A model generated the notes under the pieces. It was not told where the DNA came from. It did no database searches and worked only from the letters and a program-made list of their open reading frames with translations. From JAFDXJ01 sp038257845 (GTDB lineage Bacteria > Bacteroidota > Bacteroidia > Chitinophagales > Chitinophagaceae): 45,093 nucleotides of DNA. Every line of letters begins with the position of its first letter. Within the stretch, counting starts at the first letter, position 1. This document shows positions 25,077 through 34,021 of this stretch, piece by piece. The DNA lies in NCBI GenBank assembly GCA_038257845.1, contig JBBSQL010000023.1:1-45093 (forward strand). Direction: 5' to 3'. Both the position numbers and the translations under genes were made by a program.

Positions 25077-25790
25077 ATGAAAAACGCAGAAACGCTGGAG
25101 TATTTACCTGTAATAAGTTCCTGTGTGAACCAGGTTCCCGGTGTAGCTTATGAAAAGGATTTAATACTTGAAGCGCAGCATATCAATAAAAATGTTTTAA
25201 AAAGAGTTACTGATATTCTTTTGTCAATTTTACTGCTCATTTTTTTCTTTTCCTGGATCTGCCCGCTGGTTTGCCTTGCCATTTTCATAGATACCGGCTG
25301 GCCGGTTTTTTTTATACAGGACAGGATTGGCAAAAATGGTAAACGGTTCCATTTTATTAAGTTCAGGACAATGGAAAAGCATTCGGATGAAAATAAATTT
25401 ATTCCAACGCAGGTAGGTGATGAGCGTATTACAAAAACGGGAAGATTTTTACGTAATTCAAATATTGACGAATTACCCCAGTTTATCAATATTTTAAAAG
25501 GTGATATGTCGCTTGTCGGACCACGTCCGGCAGCATTAGCGTTTCACCAAAAGTATATTGATATGCTTGGCACAGGACTTCTTCAGAAAAGGGAAATTAT
25601 AAAACCCGGAATCGTCGGCCTGTCCCAGGTTCTTGGTTACCGGGGTGATCTTGTAAATGAAAAAGAAAATAAGGCTATGATAAAAGCCCGTGTAAAAATT
25701 GATATTCTCTATATCAGGAATTGGAGTAATTGGCTGGATTTTAAAATAGTAATGGCTACTTTCCGGAATATGGTGCGCAGGTTATTTTGA
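25077..25790 (+). CDS. Initiating sugar-phosphate transferase (PglC/WcaJ-type monotopic PGT)
   Basis: A 237-residue bacterial sugar transferase (PF02397). A hydrophobic helix at about 43-62 (DILLSILLLIFFFSWICPL) is followed by the conserved FIQDRIGKNGKRFHFIKFRTM, catalytic Asp131-Glu132 in NIDELPQ, and GDMSLVGPRPA. It lacks the extra N-terminal transmembrane helices of full-length WcaJ/WbaP, like PglC. It transfers a sugar-1-phosphate from a UDP-sugar to undecaprenyl phosphate, beginning repeat-unit synthesis. It is the last gene of the locus, has its own promoter, and its stop codon directly abuts the stop of the convergent recJ gene. Confidence 0.94.
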   Translation: MKNAETLEYLPVISSCVNQVPGVAYEKDLILEAQHINKNVLKRVTDILLSILLLIFFFSWICPLVCLAIFIDTGWPVFFIQDRIGKNGKRFHFIKFRTMEKHSDENKFIPTQVGDERITKTGRFLRNSNIDELPQFINILKGDMSLVGPRPAALAFHQKYIDMLGTGLLQKREIIKPGIVGLSQVLGYRGDLVNEKENKAMIKARVKIDILYIRNWSNWLDFKIVMATFRNMVRRLF

Positions 25791-27506
25791 TTATAAAAAA
25801 TTACTTTCGGGTACCTGGCGCTCAAAATCTATGATTTTCAATTGGAGGCTTTTCGTGCCATTCCACTCATTTTCATCAATAGTATAAACAATATCAATTG
25901 ATGTTCCTTCTTCCAATATCTTAAATTTATCGGCCATATTAAAGCCAATACCAGTTAATGTAAAACCCTCCTGGCTTAACACAAACCGGATATGATTATC
26001 TTTTACGATTTTAGAATACCCATTATCCATGACATTCCTGCTTATAAAAACTGGGCGCATATTTTCGGGGCCAAAAGGTTCCATTTGAGATATGATGTTA
26101 TAAAAGGTTTGCGTAATATTATTGAAATTTATTTCAGCATCAATCCACAATTGCGGGATGAGGGATTCTGCCTGAATCGTACTTGCCACGATCGTTTCAA
26201 ATGCGATGGCAAAAGGTTCAATATTTTCTTCCAGCAATGTCATTCCAGCCGCAGCGAAATGACCGCCATAACCCAACAAAAATTCCCTGCAGCCATGGAT
26301 GGCTTCATATAAGTTAAAACCGGGAACACTGCGTGCCGAACCTGAAACAATATTGCCACTTTTTGTTAGGACAACCGTTGGCCTGTAATAATTTTCAATT
26401 AACCTGGAAGCCACAATGCCAATAACGCCTTTATGCCAGTGGCTGCCATAAACAACCGTTGTTTTTTTCAAAGCGCCGTCTGCAGAATTTTCTATAAAAG
26501 CCAATGCCTCTCCAGTTATGTTCTTATCTGCTTCCTTCCGGTCAATATTATCAGTATGCAGCATTTCTGCATATTCAAATGCCTTTTCTTTTTCCTCTTC
26601 AATAAAAAGCTGCACCACTTTGCGCGCATCATCCATCCTACCCGCGGCATTGATCCTTGGAGCCAAGGCAAAAACCAGGTTACTGATATGAAGTTTTTTA
26701 GTAAGGGCAGAAAGTTTTATCAGGGAGGCAATACCATTATTAGGGTTTTTATTTACTTTTTCTAAACCATAATATGCAAGAATCCTGTTTTCCCCGGTCA
26801 TGGGTACAATATCAGCAGCAATAGCAAGTGCAACAAGATCAGTCATTTTCAACCAGGTCTCATCCGGGAGATGTAGCGTACTGGCAAGTGCCTGCATCAA
26901 TTTAAACCCCACGCCACAGCCGCATAATTCTTTATAGGGATAATTACAATCAGCCTGCTTGGGATTCAGGATGGCATAAGCAGGCGGAATTTCAGCATCC
27001 GGCAAATGGTGGTCACAGATAATAAAATCAATACCATATTCTTTTGCATATGCAACATATTGATTCGCTTTAATCCCACAGTCAATTGAAATGATCAAAT
27101 CGAATTGTTGAGCTATTGCAAAATCTATCCCCGCTTGTGAAATACCGTATCCTTCCCTGTGCCTGTGCGGTATATAAAAATCTAAATTTTGATGAAGCGG
27201 CTTTAAAAAACCATATAAAGATGCAACTGAAGTAGTTCCATCTACATCATAATCTCCATAAATAAGTATTTTTTCATTTGCTTGTATAGCAGCAATGATC
27301 CTGTCAACAGCTCTCTGCATGTCTTTCATCAGCCAGGGATCATGAAGTGCGGAAATTTTGGGGCGAAAATAGGCGATGGCTTTTTCATACGTGTCAATGC
27401 CGCGCTGGACTAAAATTGCACAAAGTATTTTATTGATCTTTAATGTTGTATAGAGTACGTTGATACTTTCATTTGCTGCTTCTTTTAACCGCCATCTTCT
27501 TTTCAT
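25791..27506 (-). CDS. recJ: Single-stranded-DNA-specific exonuclease RecJ
   Basis: A 571-residue protein from ATG 27506, where KRRWRLKEA begins as in RecJ; an upstream ATG at 27536 would add ten residues. DHH-family motifs include DYDVDGTTS (about 85-93) and CDHHLPD (DHH at 165-167). The DHHA1 part has HWHKGVIGIVASRL, GSARSVPG and GYGGHFAAAGMTL. A C-terminal OB-like region follows. RecJ is a 5'-3' single-strand exonuclease of recombination and repair. Its stop touches that of the plus-strand sugar transferase, with no room for a terminator between. A 72-base gap separates it from the upstream prenyl synthase. Confidence 0.96.
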   Translation of the reverse strand: MKRRWRLKEAANESINVLYTTLKINKILCAILVQRGIDTYEKAIAYFRPKISALHDPWLMKDMQRAVDRIIAAIQANEKILIYGDYDVDGTTSVASLYGFLKPLHQNLDFYIPHRHREGYGISQAGIDFAIAQQFDLIISIDCGIKANQYVAYAKEYGIDFIICDHHLPDAEIPPAYAILNPKQADCNYPYKELCGCGVGFKLMQALASTLHLPDETWLKMTDLVALAIAADIVPMTGENRILAYYGLEKVNKNPNNGIASLIKLSALTKKLHISNLVFALAPRINAAGRMDDARKVVQLFIEEEKEKAFEYAEMLHTDNIDRKEADKNITGEALAFIENSADGALKKTTVVYGSHWHKGVIGIVASRLIENYYRPTVVLTKSGNIVSGSARSVPGFNLYEAIHGCREFLLGYGGHFAAAGMTLLEENIEPFAIAFETIVASTIQAESLIPQLWIDAEINFNNITQTFYNIISQMEPFGPENMRPVFISRNVMDNGYSKIVKDNHIRFVLSQEGFTLTGIGFNMADKFKILEEGTSIDIVYTIDENEWNGTKSLQLKIIDFERQVPESNFL

Positions 27507-27578
27507 AATAAAATTTTCCGAATGCCTAAAATACAAAATGCATTTGAGAAAATGAAGGATTGAAAATTTATATTTCGA

Positions 27579-28541
27579 TTAATAAGACCTGTCCGTGGTG
27601 AAACGCACTAATTCTTCCAATGCATCCCGGGTTTCACTTTCGGGGAATTTAAATAAAATTTCCAGGGCAGCATCCCTAAAGCCAAACATTTTACCTGAAG
27701 CATATTCAATACCACCCTGTTCGGTTACAATTTTGATTACCCATTCAATTTTTTCTTTTTTCCTGTTTTCATTTTTAATGGTATGTAATAATTTCCGGCG
27801 TGTTTTTGCATCACAATTATTGAGTGTATATATTAGCGGTAAACTTAACTTTTGTTCTTTTATATCATTGCCGGTTGGTTTGCCTATACCAGCTTTCCCA
27901 TAGTCAAACAGATCATCCTTCAATTGAAAAGCCATACCTGTATTTTCTCCAAAGCTTCTGAGTTCTTCAATAGAAGCCGCCGTGCTGAAAGTGGTAGATG
28001 CGCCGGCCGCACAGGCTGATGCAAGAAGCGAAGCTGTTTTTCCGTTGATGATTTCAAAATAAGTTTCTTCACTCAGGTTGAGGTTTCTCGATTTTTCCAT
28101 TTGTAATAACTCACCTTCACTCATTTTTTTAACAGCAGTTGACAACATTTCCAGGATTTTAAAATCACCATTTCCCAGGGACAATAACAAACCTTTTGAA
28201 AGGAGGTAATCCCCTACTAAAACCGCGATTTTGTTTTTCCATAAAGCATTAATTGAAAAAAATCCTCTCCGTTCATTGGCATCATCCACTATATCATCAT
28301 GCACCAATGTAGCTGTATGTAAAAGTTCTACCAATGAAGCAGCGCGATAGGATTGAGGATTCACTTCACCACCCAGTTTGGCGCAAAGCAATACAAACAT
28401 TGGCCTAAGCTGTTTTCCTTTTCTTTTTACAATGTAATGCATGATCTTGTCCAGGAGTGGCACTTTACTTTTGACGGCATCTTTAAAATAACTTTCAAAA
28501 AGTGCCATCTCGGATGCTATGACTTTCTTAACTTTTTCCAT
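27579..28541 (-). CDS. Polyprenyl diphosphate synthase (IspB-like)
   Basis: A 320-residue trans-prenyltransferase. The first Asp-rich motif HDDIVDDANERR has Asp82-Asp83, KGKQLRP precedes it, and the second Asp-rich motif is QLKDDLFDYG (Asp209-Asp210). Such enzymes condense isopentenyl diphosphate units; the length and the small residues before the first motif fit a long-chain synthase for the menaquinone side chain (hepta- or octaprenyl). Exact chain length cannot be read from the sequence. It is transcribed away from the OmpA-family gene and towards recJ. Confidence 0.92.
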   Translation of the reverse strand: MEKVKKVIASEMALFESYFKDAVKSKVPLLDKIMHYIVKRKGKQLRPMFVLLCAKLGGEVNPQSYRAASLVELLHTATLVHDDIVDDANERRGFFSINALWKNKIAVLVGDYLLSKGLLLSLGNGDFKILEMLSTAVKKMSEGELLQMEKSRNLNLSEETYFEIINGKTASLLASACAAGASTTFSTAASIEELRSFGENTGMAFQLKDDLFDYGKAGIGKPTGNDIKEQKLSLPLIYTLNNCDAKTRRKLLHTIKNENRKKEKIEWVIKIVTEQGGIEYASGKMFGFRDAALEILFKFPESETRDALEELVRFTTDRSY

Positions 28542-28636
28542 TCTTTTTAAAAAAATGCAAGATAAATGCTAAAATTTAATTATCTTGTGCAACAATTTGA
28601 GACAAATAAATGTCTAATGGAAAATTAAATTTTATG

Positions 28637-28668
28637 TTTGCATTATAAAAAAATGAATATAAAATTTG
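28637..28668 (+). promoter_or_regulatory. Possible promoter for the OmpA-family gene
   Basis: TTTG (28637-28640), a 20-base spacer and AAAATTTG (28661-28668; one mismatch to TAnnTTTG) lie in the 203-base divergent gap and would give a leader of about 70 bases. The rest of the gap shows only AT-rich sequence, including a TATCTTGTGC at 28581 that could be an alternative weak -7 element. Confidence 0.33.
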
Positions 28669-28744
28669 GTAGTTCACTTCCATTTCATAAATTTGTTAAA
28701 TATTTACAATCGGGAAACATTAAACAACAACTTAAATTTCACCT

Positions 28745-30367
28745 ATGGCAAGCAGAAAGTACAAAATGATATTAGCCCTTACGGGTCTAATCAGCACTGC
28801 CTCATTCGCACAAAGAAATGACGCAGGCTACAACGGCACACTGGATTCATCAAAAGTTTCAACCAAGATGATGCCCCAGCAAAATGAGTTCATGAGTAAT
28901 CAATATCCTTATCCGGCTAAGCCCCGCAGCATGTGGGAACTTGGTTTTGGTGGTGGACTTAGCCAGGTTTATGGCGATGTTTACCAAAAACTAGGATATG
29001 GTGGAAGTGTAACTTTCAGAAAAGCAATCGGACATTCCTTTTCTTTGAGAGCTGGTTATACAGGCGGTATAACTTACGGTACAGATTTCTACCGCAGGAC
29101 TTCTTATACTGTGGCTGATAAAAATGCTCCTAATCCATGGAATGCTTATACTGCAAGCAATACTCCATTTTCCACAAATTACCGAGCAAAAATTCATCAA
29201 ATTTCTCTGGATATGTTATTCAGCCTGAATGCGCTGAATTTGTACCGTGGAAATCCTAAAATGGATTTTTACCTGTTAGCTGGTTATGGAGCACTCGGCG
29301 CTGACGTTGACGTGAATGCCCGCAATGATGCAGGTGGTGCGAATGCCCTTTACAGCTTTGCTAGTATAGATTACACACAAAAATCTACCGATATCCAGAA
29401 ACAAATTAAAAATATGGAAGATAATACATACGAATCCAATGCACCAGTACAAAGGCGCAACAGGAATGGTGTGGGCCGCGAGAGTAATAACTGGATTATC
29501 GTTCATACACTTAACGCAGGTGGTGGTATGGCATGGAAATTAAGCGATCGTGTAAACATTGGTATTGAGCAGCGCTTTTCATTTGGTCAAAATGATGACC
29601 TCGATGGCATCTTTGGCGGATCCTCTAAAGACGTATGGTCAAATACTCAGGCACGTTTGAATATTAATATTGGAAATTCAGCTACCCATGTACAACCTTT
29701 ATGGTGGTTAAATGGACTGAATTATGCATACAACGAATTGAATGCACCTAAACACATGAAGATGCCTCCGGTAGTTTTACCAGATGCTGATGGTGATGGT
29801 GTTACAGACCAGTTCGATATGGAACCAAATACACCTGCAGGTTGCCCTGTTGATTCACATGGTGTAAGTAAAGATACAGATGGTGACGGTGTTCCTGATT
29901 GCCGTGACAAAGAAATCCTGACTTTACAATCTTGCTTCCCTGTTGACGCTGACGGTGTTGGTAAATGCCCTGAGCCTGAGTGCTGCAAAACAATAGCTGC
30001 ATCTCCTGCTTCATGTACTTTGAGTGCTTTACCAAGTGTTCAGTTCAAAAGTGGTAGTGTAACTTTAAGCGCAAGTGCACAATCTATTCTGAATAGTGTT
30101 GCACAGCAAATGATGGCTAATCCTTCATGTAATGTAAGCATTATGGGTCATGGCGCATCTGATAAGCGTGCACAGCAATTAAGCTGGGATCGTGTAAATG
30201 CAGTAATCAAATACCTGACTGAAAAGCAAGGTATTTCTGAAGGCCGCCTGATCTTCGGTGGTTACGGTACTGCAGGTGATGCTAACACAGTTGACATGAT
30301 GGGTACTTCACAAACAGGACCAAACATGTTACCTGCTCCACACCCACAATTTCAAAAGACAAACTAA
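28745..30367 (+). CDS. OmpA-family outer-membrane protein with TSP3 repeats
   Basis: A 540-residue protein with a signal peptide (about 1-22, ending STASFA), an N-terminal beta-barrel of about 300 residues (WELGFGGGLSQVYGDVYQKL onwards, ending in the NIGIEQRFSFG strands), calcium-binding thrombospondin type 3 repeats (DADGDGVTDQFD, DTDGDGVPDCRD, then a third, shortened DADGVGKCP), two close cysteine pairs, and a C-terminal OmpA peptidoglycan-binding domain (LPSVQFKSGSVTLSASAQSI ... RLIFGGYG). The OmpA domain has DKRAQQLSWDRVNAVIKYL in place of the usual N..LS..RA..V. It likely anchors the outer membrane to peptidoglycan. It has its own promoter region and terminator. Confidence 0.93.
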   Translation: MASRKYKMILALTGLISTASFAQRNDAGYNGTLDSSKVSTKMMPQQNEFMSNQYPYPAKPRSMWELGFGGGLSQVYGDVYQKLGYGGSVTFRKAIGHSFSLRAGYTGGITYGTDFYRRTSYTVADKNAPNPWNAYTASNTPFSTNYRAKIHQISLDMLFSLNALNLYRGNPKMDFYLLAGYGALGADVDVNARNDAGGANALYSFASIDYTQKSTDIQKQIKNMEDNTYESNAPVQRRNRNGVGRESNNWIIVHTLNAGGGMAWKLSDRVNIGIEQRFSFGQNDDLDGIFGGSSKDVWSNTQARLNINIGNSATHVQPLWWLNGLNYAYNELNAPKHMKMPPVVLPDADGDGVTDQFDMEPNTPAGCPVDSHGVSKDTDGDGVPDCRDKEILTLQSCFPVDADGVGKCPEPECCKTIAASPASCTLSALPSVQFKSGSVTLSASAQSILNSVAQQMMANPSCNVSIMGHGASDKRAQQLSWDRVNAVIKYLTEKQGISEGRLIFGGYGTAGDANTVDMMGTSQTGPNMLPAPHPQFQKTN

Positions 30368-30391
30368 GAAGTTTCTCGATATACTTTTTGC

Positions 30392-30422
30392 AAAACCATC
30401 CTTTTTTAAGGATGGTTTTTTT
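30392..30422 (+). terminator. Rho-independent terminator after the OmpA-family gene
   Basis: A perfect 12-base-pair stem, AAAACCATCCTT (30392-30403) with AAGGATGGTTTT (30408-30419), encloses a TTTT loop and runs into seven T (30416-30422). It starts 24 bases after the stop codon. The remaining bases up to 30584 show no gene or other clear signal. Confidence 0.93.
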
Positions 30423-30584
30423 ATGCTTTGTAATTCATTTAATATAAAAGAGGGAAAGATTAAGGCTAAATATGAGATGGAAGTCTTAGGATGTAAAGGA
30501 ATGAATGGATTATAACAGTGGCTTTGTTCCTTTGAATATTAATACACGAGTGATCAAAACATGAAGAATATGTGCAATAGGTTT

Positions 30585-32324
30585 TTAATTTCTGCTTTTC
30601 TTCTTTGATACCTCATATATTTTCTTTGCTTTTTGCGTAAGCTTTAAAAATTCTGCCTGTAAATAATCATTTTTATTGATGCTTTTTTTAGTGAGGCTAA
30701 TCACATCATCCCAGGTATAATCTGACCAGTAATCAGTTTGCTTCAATAAACCTGCAAACATGATCACCGCTGATGCGAATTGGTATTGTTTATTTAAAAT
30801 TTTAAAATCAGTGAATTGATCTGTTAGCTGCTTTTGAAAAATGAACTCTTCTCCAGTGCCAGGAAGTTTATATTTTAAAGAAAATTTTCCGATGACTGAA
30901 TCTACTATATTATTTTTTTTATGCAAGGCAAAAACAATTAGTGTCGAGTGGCCAGAACCAATAGAACCTCCTTCAAGTTCACCGGCGCTGTTGTATAAAT
31001 TTTGTTTTAAATTATCATAGCCTATTAATTTATATTCTGCCACGCTGGTTGAATCAAATCTTACTGAAGCAGATGCGTTGTCTGCAACTGAAAACAATGT
31101 TTTAGAAAACTCGGTTACAAGAATTTTTTCACCTTCATCAAGATTATCAATGTAAGCGAAATTGCCATTGCCATTTTTTGAAAGCGTTTCCAGTTTACTG
31201 TCTTTATAATTTCCCATACCTACGCCCAGGCACGTGAGGTAAATGCCGGTTTGCCTGTATTTGAGAATGAGTGTTTCAAGTTCCTTATCTGTATTTTGTC
31301 CCACATTAAAATCTCCGTCTGTGGCTAAAACAATCCGGTTATTTCCACCGGAAATGAAACTTTTCTCAGCCAGTTCATAAGCGGTTTTAATGGCATATTC
31401 GCCAGGTGTTTCCCCACCGGCGCTGAGTTTATCAATGGCATCATTAATTTTATCTTTTTCTGCACCACTTGTCGCTGGTAATTTGATGCCCACATTTCCT
31501 CCATACACCACGATAGAGACAGAATCTATATTTCTCAAATTTGCCACCAGTAATTTAAAGGATTGTTGTAAAAGCGGTAAGCGATTTGGCTGATCCATTG
31601 AACCCGAAACGTCTATGAGGAAAACAAGGTTTGCAGGAGGTAGATCTGATATATTAATTTTAGGCGCCTGTAGCAATAAAAATAATAGATCTGAATTTTT
31701 ATCCCAGGGGGATTTTGTTTGAATATATTTTAAAGTAAAATTGGTTGTAGAAACAGCATCTGTGCTGAAATCGAAATAATTTAAAATTTCGTCAATGCGC
31801 ACAGCATCTGGTGGAACAGCCATGCCCATATTAATAAACCGGCGAATATTACTGTATGAAGCCCGGTCAATATGTAATGTAAAGCCGGATTCAGGGTATT
31901 CCCCTGTTTTTACAAAATGATTTTCAACCAACTTACTATAACTCTCCCCGGAAGTGTTTTGTAAAAAGCTATTACTCCCGTAATTATTGACTACAAATGA
32001 GGCTAATTTATTTTTTATGATACTCCTGCTGCCCGGTAATGGTTTCAGGCTGATGACCTGGTAAATGTTTAAGGATATTAATTTTTTATAATTTTCATAG
32101 CTATCCGATTCGATGTAGATAGTATCTTCCGGAAGGGCGCATGGAATACCGAATTCACCCGTGGAACCGGTAAAAAAAACTGCAGGTTTTTTGGATGCTA
32201 ATTGTAATTTGATGTTGTATAAAGGTGCTCCGGTTTCGTCCGTCACAATGCCTTTTGCATAATATTGCGCGGAAGCATAAAAAGTTAACAGGATGAATAA
32301 TGATATTGAAGCAATTTGTTTCAA
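30585..32324 (-). CDS. Secreted von Willebrand factor A domain protein (YfbK-like)
   Basis: A 579-residue protein starting at TTG 32324, which gives a clean signal peptide (1-19, FYASAQ cleavage region). Residues 21-95 resemble a carboxypeptidase-regulatory-like beta-sandwich (GIVTDETGAPLYNIKL). A YfbK-type N-terminal segment follows (IDRASYSNIRRFIN; PPDAVRIDEILNYFDF), then a VWA domain with MIDAS residues DVSGS at 238-242 and ATDGDFNVG, and a DUF3520-like C-terminal part ending in Lys-rich residues. Related proteins are envelope-exposed metal-dependent binding proteins of unknown partner. It is the last gene of a minus-strand run and follows hpt by 69 bases. Confidence 0.88.
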   Translation of the reverse strand: MKQIASISLFILLTFYASAQYYAKGIVTDETGAPLYNIKLQLASKKPAVFFTGSTGEFGIPCALPEDTIYIESDSYENYKKLISLNIYQVISLKPLPGSRSIIKNKLASFVVNNYGSNSFLQNTSGESYSKLVENHFVKTGEYPESGFTLHIDRASYSNIRRFINMGMAVPPDAVRIDEILNYFDFSTDAVSTTNFTLKYIQTKSPWDKNSDLLFLLLQAPKINISDLPPANLVFLIDVSGSMDQPNRLPLLQQSFKLLVANLRNIDSVSIVVYGGNVGIKLPATSGAEKDKINDAIDKLSAGGETPGEYAIKTAYELAEKSFISGGNNRIVLATDGDFNVGQNTDKELETLILKYRQTGIYLTCLGVGMGNYKDSKLETLSKNGNGNFAYIDNLDEGEKILVTEFSKTLFSVADNASASVRFDSTSVAEYKLIGYDNLKQNLYNSAGELEGGSIGSGHSTLIVFALHKKNNIVDSVIGKFSLKYKLPGTGEEFIFQKQLTDQFTDFKILNKQYQFASAVIMFAGLLKQTDYWSDYTWDDVISLTKKSINKNDYLQAEFLKLTQKAKKIYEVSKKKSRN

Positions 32325-32393
32325 TGGAGCAGGTTTGAGTGAATCTATTTTTTATAACCACTGAAGAAAAGCATGATCGTAATTTTAGTTTGA

Positions 32394-32930
32394 TCAATTA
32401 TTTAATTGATAAATGCAGGGAAAATTTCTTCCCTGGCCTTTATAGTCCATTCCATAACCAACTAAAAACCCCGTATAATTTTCAAAACAGGAATAATCAC
32501 ATTTAAGTTCATATTCTTTTTGGATCTTTTTATCTATCAGCAAAGCAGTTTTAAGCGACAATGGATTTCTCTTCAACATTTCATTTTTAAAGGTATATAA
32601 AGTTCTACCTGTATCCAGCACATCATCAAGAATTATGATGTCCCTTCCTTCAATGATTTCGTTTAAACCAAAAATTGTTTCAATGTTTCCTGAAGAATGA
32701 AGGCCTTCGTATGAGGACAGCTTTACAAAACTAATTTCTGCGGGTATCCGGATCTGCCTGAATAAATCTGCGGCAAACATAAAAGCACCATTCAGTATGA
32801 CAATAAATAATGGATGTTTTGCAACATAGTCTGTTGAAATTTTTTCTGCAAGTACATTTATTTTTTCGCGTAAATCAGTTTCAGAAATAACTTTGGAAAA
32901 TGTTTTATCAAAAATTTGTACAGTTTGCAT
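32394..32930 (-). CDS. hpt: Hypoxanthine phosphoribosyltransferase
   Basis: A 178-residue type I phosphoribosyltransferase. The PRPP-binding loop is DIIILDDVLDTGRTLY (97-112), with the flexible-loop region KLSSYEGLHSSG upstream and FLVGYGMDYKGQGRNFPCIY at the end, as in bacterial Hpt. It converts hypoxanthine (and often guanine) plus PRPP to the nucleoside monophosphate in purine salvage. It lies 23 bases after the glucosaminidase gene, so they are probably cotranscribed without an obvious functional link. Confidence 0.95.
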   Translation of the reverse strand: MQTVQIFDKTFSKVISETDLREKINVLAEKISTDYVAKHPLFIVILNGAFMFAADLFRQIRIPAEISFVKLSSYEGLHSSGNIETIFGLNEIIEGRDIIILDDVLDTGRTLYTFKNEMLKRNPLSLKTALLIDKKIQKEYELKCDYSCFENYTGFLVGYGMDYKGQGRNFPCIYQLNN

Positions 32931-32953
32931 TACAGGCTTTTGAAAAGTGAAAA

Positions 32954-34021
32954 TTATTTCCCTTTAGCTTTGCTGTTTGGTGGCGGTTGTAAAAGAATTT
33001 TCGTACCGGCCTGTAATTGCTGGTCGCGGGTATAATTATTAAAAGCGAGAATACTTTGCAATTGCACACCTTCATTTTGGGCTACATCAACCAAAGATTC
33101 AATGCCTGTGATAACATGAAATTTTTTATTACTTTTCTTTGCTTTTTTTTGCAGGTAAATGAGTTTTCCATTTTCCAGTATATCTCCCCTGGTCATTTCA
33201 TTGTATGCTAATAACTTTGTGAAATCAACATTTTGCTGTGCAGAAATGGCAAATAAAGAACTGCCAGCAGACAGGTAAATAACTTTACAATCATTAATTG
33301 TAAAGATCCCGGAAGGATATTGTGATGTTGAAATTTTTTCAATTCCTGGAGCTTCTGAATTTGCTTCAACTTCTTTATTTACCACAACATTCTGATCATT
33401 TATCCCGGGAGTTTCAGCATCATCAATTGTATTGATGGAAACAACAGGTGTATATGATTCATTTTCAACACGGGCAGTTTGATCTTTCCCCTGCATTCTT
33501 TCTAAAGCCAATAAAGTATAATCCTGTAAATTATACTTGTTTATAACATCAATCAACATTTTCGGATATGCGGGGCTGGTGGCATAACCAGCTTTCTTTA
33601 AACCTTTGCACCAACCTTCGTAATCGGTTGGGGGAATATTAAATAAAAATGCATAATTCGACCTGTTTTTCAAAAAATCAGAATGGTCCCTGTAGGAATC
33701 TTCAACTGTAGGATAACTGCGAAAACATTCATTTGCTTCATCATCATCCTGGTAAACTTTATCTCCCGTCCACTCTAACTTACATTTTATGCCAAAATGA
33801 TTATTGGAGCGAAGTGCTAAATCGCTTTGTCCACTAGCGGATTCAAGTATGCCCTGTGCGAGTGTAATTGCTGCCGGTACGCCGGTGCGTATCATTTCAT
33901 TAATGGCGAGCTCTTTATATTTTTCAATGTATTGCTGGGGAAGTGTGTTGTTAGATTGAGAAAATGCCTCTGCATGTAAAAGGAAAATTACAGAAAACAA
34001 TACAAGGAGTTTTCGCATCAT
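32954..34021 (-). CDS. Secreted N-acetylglucosaminidase with LysM domains (FlgJ-like)
   Basis: A 355-residue protein with signal peptide (1-21, ending EAFSQ), a glucosaminidase domain (about 30-170; GILESASGQSDLA with the likely catalytic Glu, NNHFGIKCK, CFRSYPTVEDSYRDHSDFL), a linker of about 60 residues, and two C-terminal LysM repeats (VIYLSAGSSLFAISAQQN; HVITGIESLVDVAQNEGVQ). It should cleave peptidoglycan glycan strands, with LysM modules targeting the wall. Its ATG overlaps the stop of the upstream O-methyltransferase (TAATG, one base shared), so translation is probably coupled. A second ATG at 34018 is an equally possible start. Confidence 0.92.
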   Translation of the reverse strand: MMRKLLVLFSVIFLLHAEAFSQSNNTLPQQYIEKYKELAINEMIRTGVPAAITLAQGILESASGQSDLALRSNNHFGIKCKLEWTGDKVYQDDDEANECFRSYPTVEDSYRDHSDFLKNRSNYAFLFNIPPTDYEGWCKGLKKAGYATSPAYPKMLIDVINKYNLQDYTLLALERMQGKDQTARVENESYTPVVSINTIDDAETPGINDQNVVVNKEVEANSEAPGIEKISTSQYPSGIFTINDCKVIYLSAGSSLFAISAQQNVDFTKLLAYNEMTRGDILENGKLIYLQKKAKKSNKKFHVITGIESLVDVAQNEGVQLQSILAFNNYTRDQQLQAGTKILLQPPPNSKAKGK

